DNA of 64,000 bases from Albibacterium bauzanense (GTDB taxonomy: Bacteria; Bacteroidota; Bacteroidia; Sphingobacteriales; Sphingobacteriaceae). The notes beneath the pieces are model-generated. The model was not told the origin of the DNA. It saw nothing but the letters and a program-made list of their open reading frames with translations, and did not search any database. Numbering within the stretch: position 1 is the first letter of the stretch; every line of letters begins with the position of its first letter. The translations under genes were made by a program, and so were the position numbers. Location of the stretch: contig NZ_SMGO01000001.1 in NCBI RefSeq assembly GCF_004339765.1, positions 682,001 to 746,000 on the forward strand, given 5' to 3'. Positions 62,973 to 64,000 of this stretch are shown one piece after another.

Positions 62973-64000
62973 CTATTGAATTAACAAATAATTAAGCTGA
63001 TTAATAAGTTGCTCTTGATTAACGTAATTCTGAATAATAGCAGACCTCAAATCCAGGTAATTATTAACAGAAAGAACAAAATCAACTACACGTACATCCC
63101 CTTTTTGCAACTGCAAGGCATTGGCTTGCACCAAGGTCTTTGAATATTGTATTTGCTCTTCTGCTAATTTTAAAATATCATTATACTGTTCTACTTGCTG
63201 CTGAATTTGCAATATTTGCTGTTGATACTGTTGCTTTGAAAAATCACGATTAGCAACAGCAGTTGATTCAATCAGTCTGTTTTTTGCCAAAGCAATCCTC
63301 CTTTGTCCACCATCATAAATAGGAATTGAAAGATTTAGCCCAACACTAAAACCCATATTTTTATAAGCGTGCGTAATCAACGGTGACTGATAACCGGCAT
63401 CTGCAAAAACGCTTAATTTAGGTTGATATGATTGCAAAATCAACTGCTCATTATTGCTATTTTTAAGACTGTCGACTTGAAAGCTCTGATAATAAATACT
63501 GTTCTGAAAGGAAGTCTCATCCAGCTTCTTAATAGCAGGTTTTTCTAAATGTTGAAGAGTTGTGTCTACAATTCCACTTAAATAATTTAACGTTGCCAAA
63601 TCATTAAGATACTGTCCATGCAACTGTTTATGAGCTAATTCGCGCTGTTTCAAAGTCACATTAAAGGTCAAATATTCAGTTTGCGTAAACACAGCCTTTT
63701 GAGTTAAAAGCTTTAAAACCTGATCTTCTCCATAAAGCAGATCCATTATTTCAGAAGAAAGCAAAAGCTGCTCCTGTTCGCCATAAACAAGCACATATTG
63801 TTCGGTAATACTTTTTCTTAAACTAGCTCCAGCTAGTTTATATTGATTATTTAATGCGTTCTTATCAAGCTCAACACCCAATAATTGAGCATTTAATTTC
63901 TTACGACCAACAAGTTCCTTGTTAACAGTTACCAAAGCACTTACCAGCTGCCCATTTGTGATAGCATCATCATAACCATAACCGTTAATAACCGGGGCAT
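62973..64000 (-). CDS. TolC-family outer membrane efflux protein (5' end outside the window)
   Basis: The C-terminal 341 residues of an outer membrane efflux factor. The frame is open to the right edge (it reads APVINGYGYDDAITNGQLVS before residue V of the first internal start), so the gene continues beyond 64000. A TTG at 63935 is unlikely to be the true start. Long amphipathic helices rich in Gln, Leu and Asn (QQQILQIQQQVEQYNDILKL) and the strand-turn VGLNLSIPIYDGGQRRIALA are typical of TolC repeats. It is the first visible gene of the efflux operon and lies 2 bp upstream of the adaptor gene. Confidence 0.9.
   Translation of the reverse strand, partial: APVINGYGYDDAITNGQLVSALVTVNKELVGRKKLNAQLLGVELDKNALNNQYKLAGASLRKSITEQYVLVYGEQEQLLLSSEIMDLLYGEDQVLKLLTQKAVFTQTEYLTFNVTLKQRELAHKQLHGQYLNDLATLNYLSGIVDTTLQHLEKPAIKKLDETSFQNSIYYQSFQVDSLKNSNNEQLILQSYQPKLSVFADAGYQSPLITHAYKNMGFSVGLNLSIPIYDGGQRRIALAKNRLIESTAVANRDFSKQQYQQQILQIQQQVEQYNDILKLAEEQIQYSKTLVQANALQLQKGDVRVVDFVLSVNNYLDLRSAIIQNYVNQEQLINQLNYLLIQ

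Noticed and set aside
62973-63935. TolC-family gene starting at the TTG at 63935
   Set aside because: The reading frame stays open with TolC-like sequence to the window edge, so the gene is truncated by the window rather than short.
1-64000. CRISPR arrays, insertion sequences, prophage, integrons, rRNA genes or known riboswitches
   Set aside because: No regularly spaced repeats, transposase or integrase frames, rRNA-like stretches or familiar riboswitch cores were seen on either strand.

Overview
This 64 kb window is an AT-rich chromosomal segment of a member of the Bacteroidota, most likely the Sphingobacteriales (Pedobacter/Solitalea-like). The assignment rests on gene content: a TamL-type BamA lipoprotein, BshB1 of bacillithiol synthesis, DUF4294, DUF4783 and DUF2027 proteins, a fused E1 alpha/beta 2-oxoacid dehydrogenase, and the phylum's characteristic -7 promoter element TAnnTTTG in front of at least thirteen genes. 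I see no insertion sequence, prophage, CRISPR array, rRNA or integrase, and no gene-free stretch longer than 300 bp. It reads as core genome.

Layout. 1-2.6 kb: an ECF sigma factor behind a Tat-exported alkaline phosphatase, and a YwbE-like protein. 2.7-8.6 kb: a small beta-barrel protein, an unknown membrane protein, TamL divergent from an RNA methyltransferase with overlapping start regions, tRNA-Cys followed closely by a 60-residue basic protein, then PyrD. 8.6-25 kb: housekeeping genes in short divergent and convergent units (ABC-F ATPase, thioesterase, EVE protein, SlyD-like isomerase, DUF255 protein, Xaa-Pro aminopeptidase, MazG, LolC/E-type permease, Fmt, PabC-like lyase, RluD, ACC deaminase-like enzyme, acyl-CoA dehydrogenase, BshB1, DUF4294). 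25-36 kb: bifunctional (p)ppGpp enzyme, Fur-family regulator, PurA, PabB-like enzyme, M48 protease, PlsY, NadC, DUF4783, GpmI and a lipoprotein. 36-48 kb: TPR protein, Lon, then a leftward run (CcmB, CcmC, CcmD-like, glutamate dehydrogenase), a YtxH protein, a sugar-phosphate isomerase family protein, and the operon E1 alpha/beta, DUF2027-like, IspE.

48-54.5 kb: a DUF1573 protein, an aminotransferase and a complete high-affinity phosphate uptake operon pstS-pstC-pstA-pstB-phoU. In front of pstS lies an 11-bp-period direct repeat of TTAACA embedded in a long inverted repeat, a good candidate Pho box. 54.5-64 kb: an SMP-30-like protein, a fusion of a small Bacteroidota domain with a cupin, and a leftward efflux operon (TolC, membrane-fusion lipoprotein, RND pump, response regulator, histidine kinase, perhaps PAP2 phosphatase). 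The TolC gene runs off the right edge.

Start sites were corrected where a -7 element lies inside the longest frame (pyrD, the LolC/E permease, ccmB, DUF1573, pstS) or where a signal peptide or family start shows it. Several genes have the -7 element only 5-7 nt before the ATG, so leaderless transcripts are predicted. Two genes seem to start with TTG. I found no clear undescribed multi-gene system. The best leads are the candidate Pho box, the Asp/Asn exchange in the thiamine-diphosphate motif of the E1 protein, the cupin fusion, the DUF2027 protein without its Smr domain, and the tRNA-Cys/60-residue protein pair.
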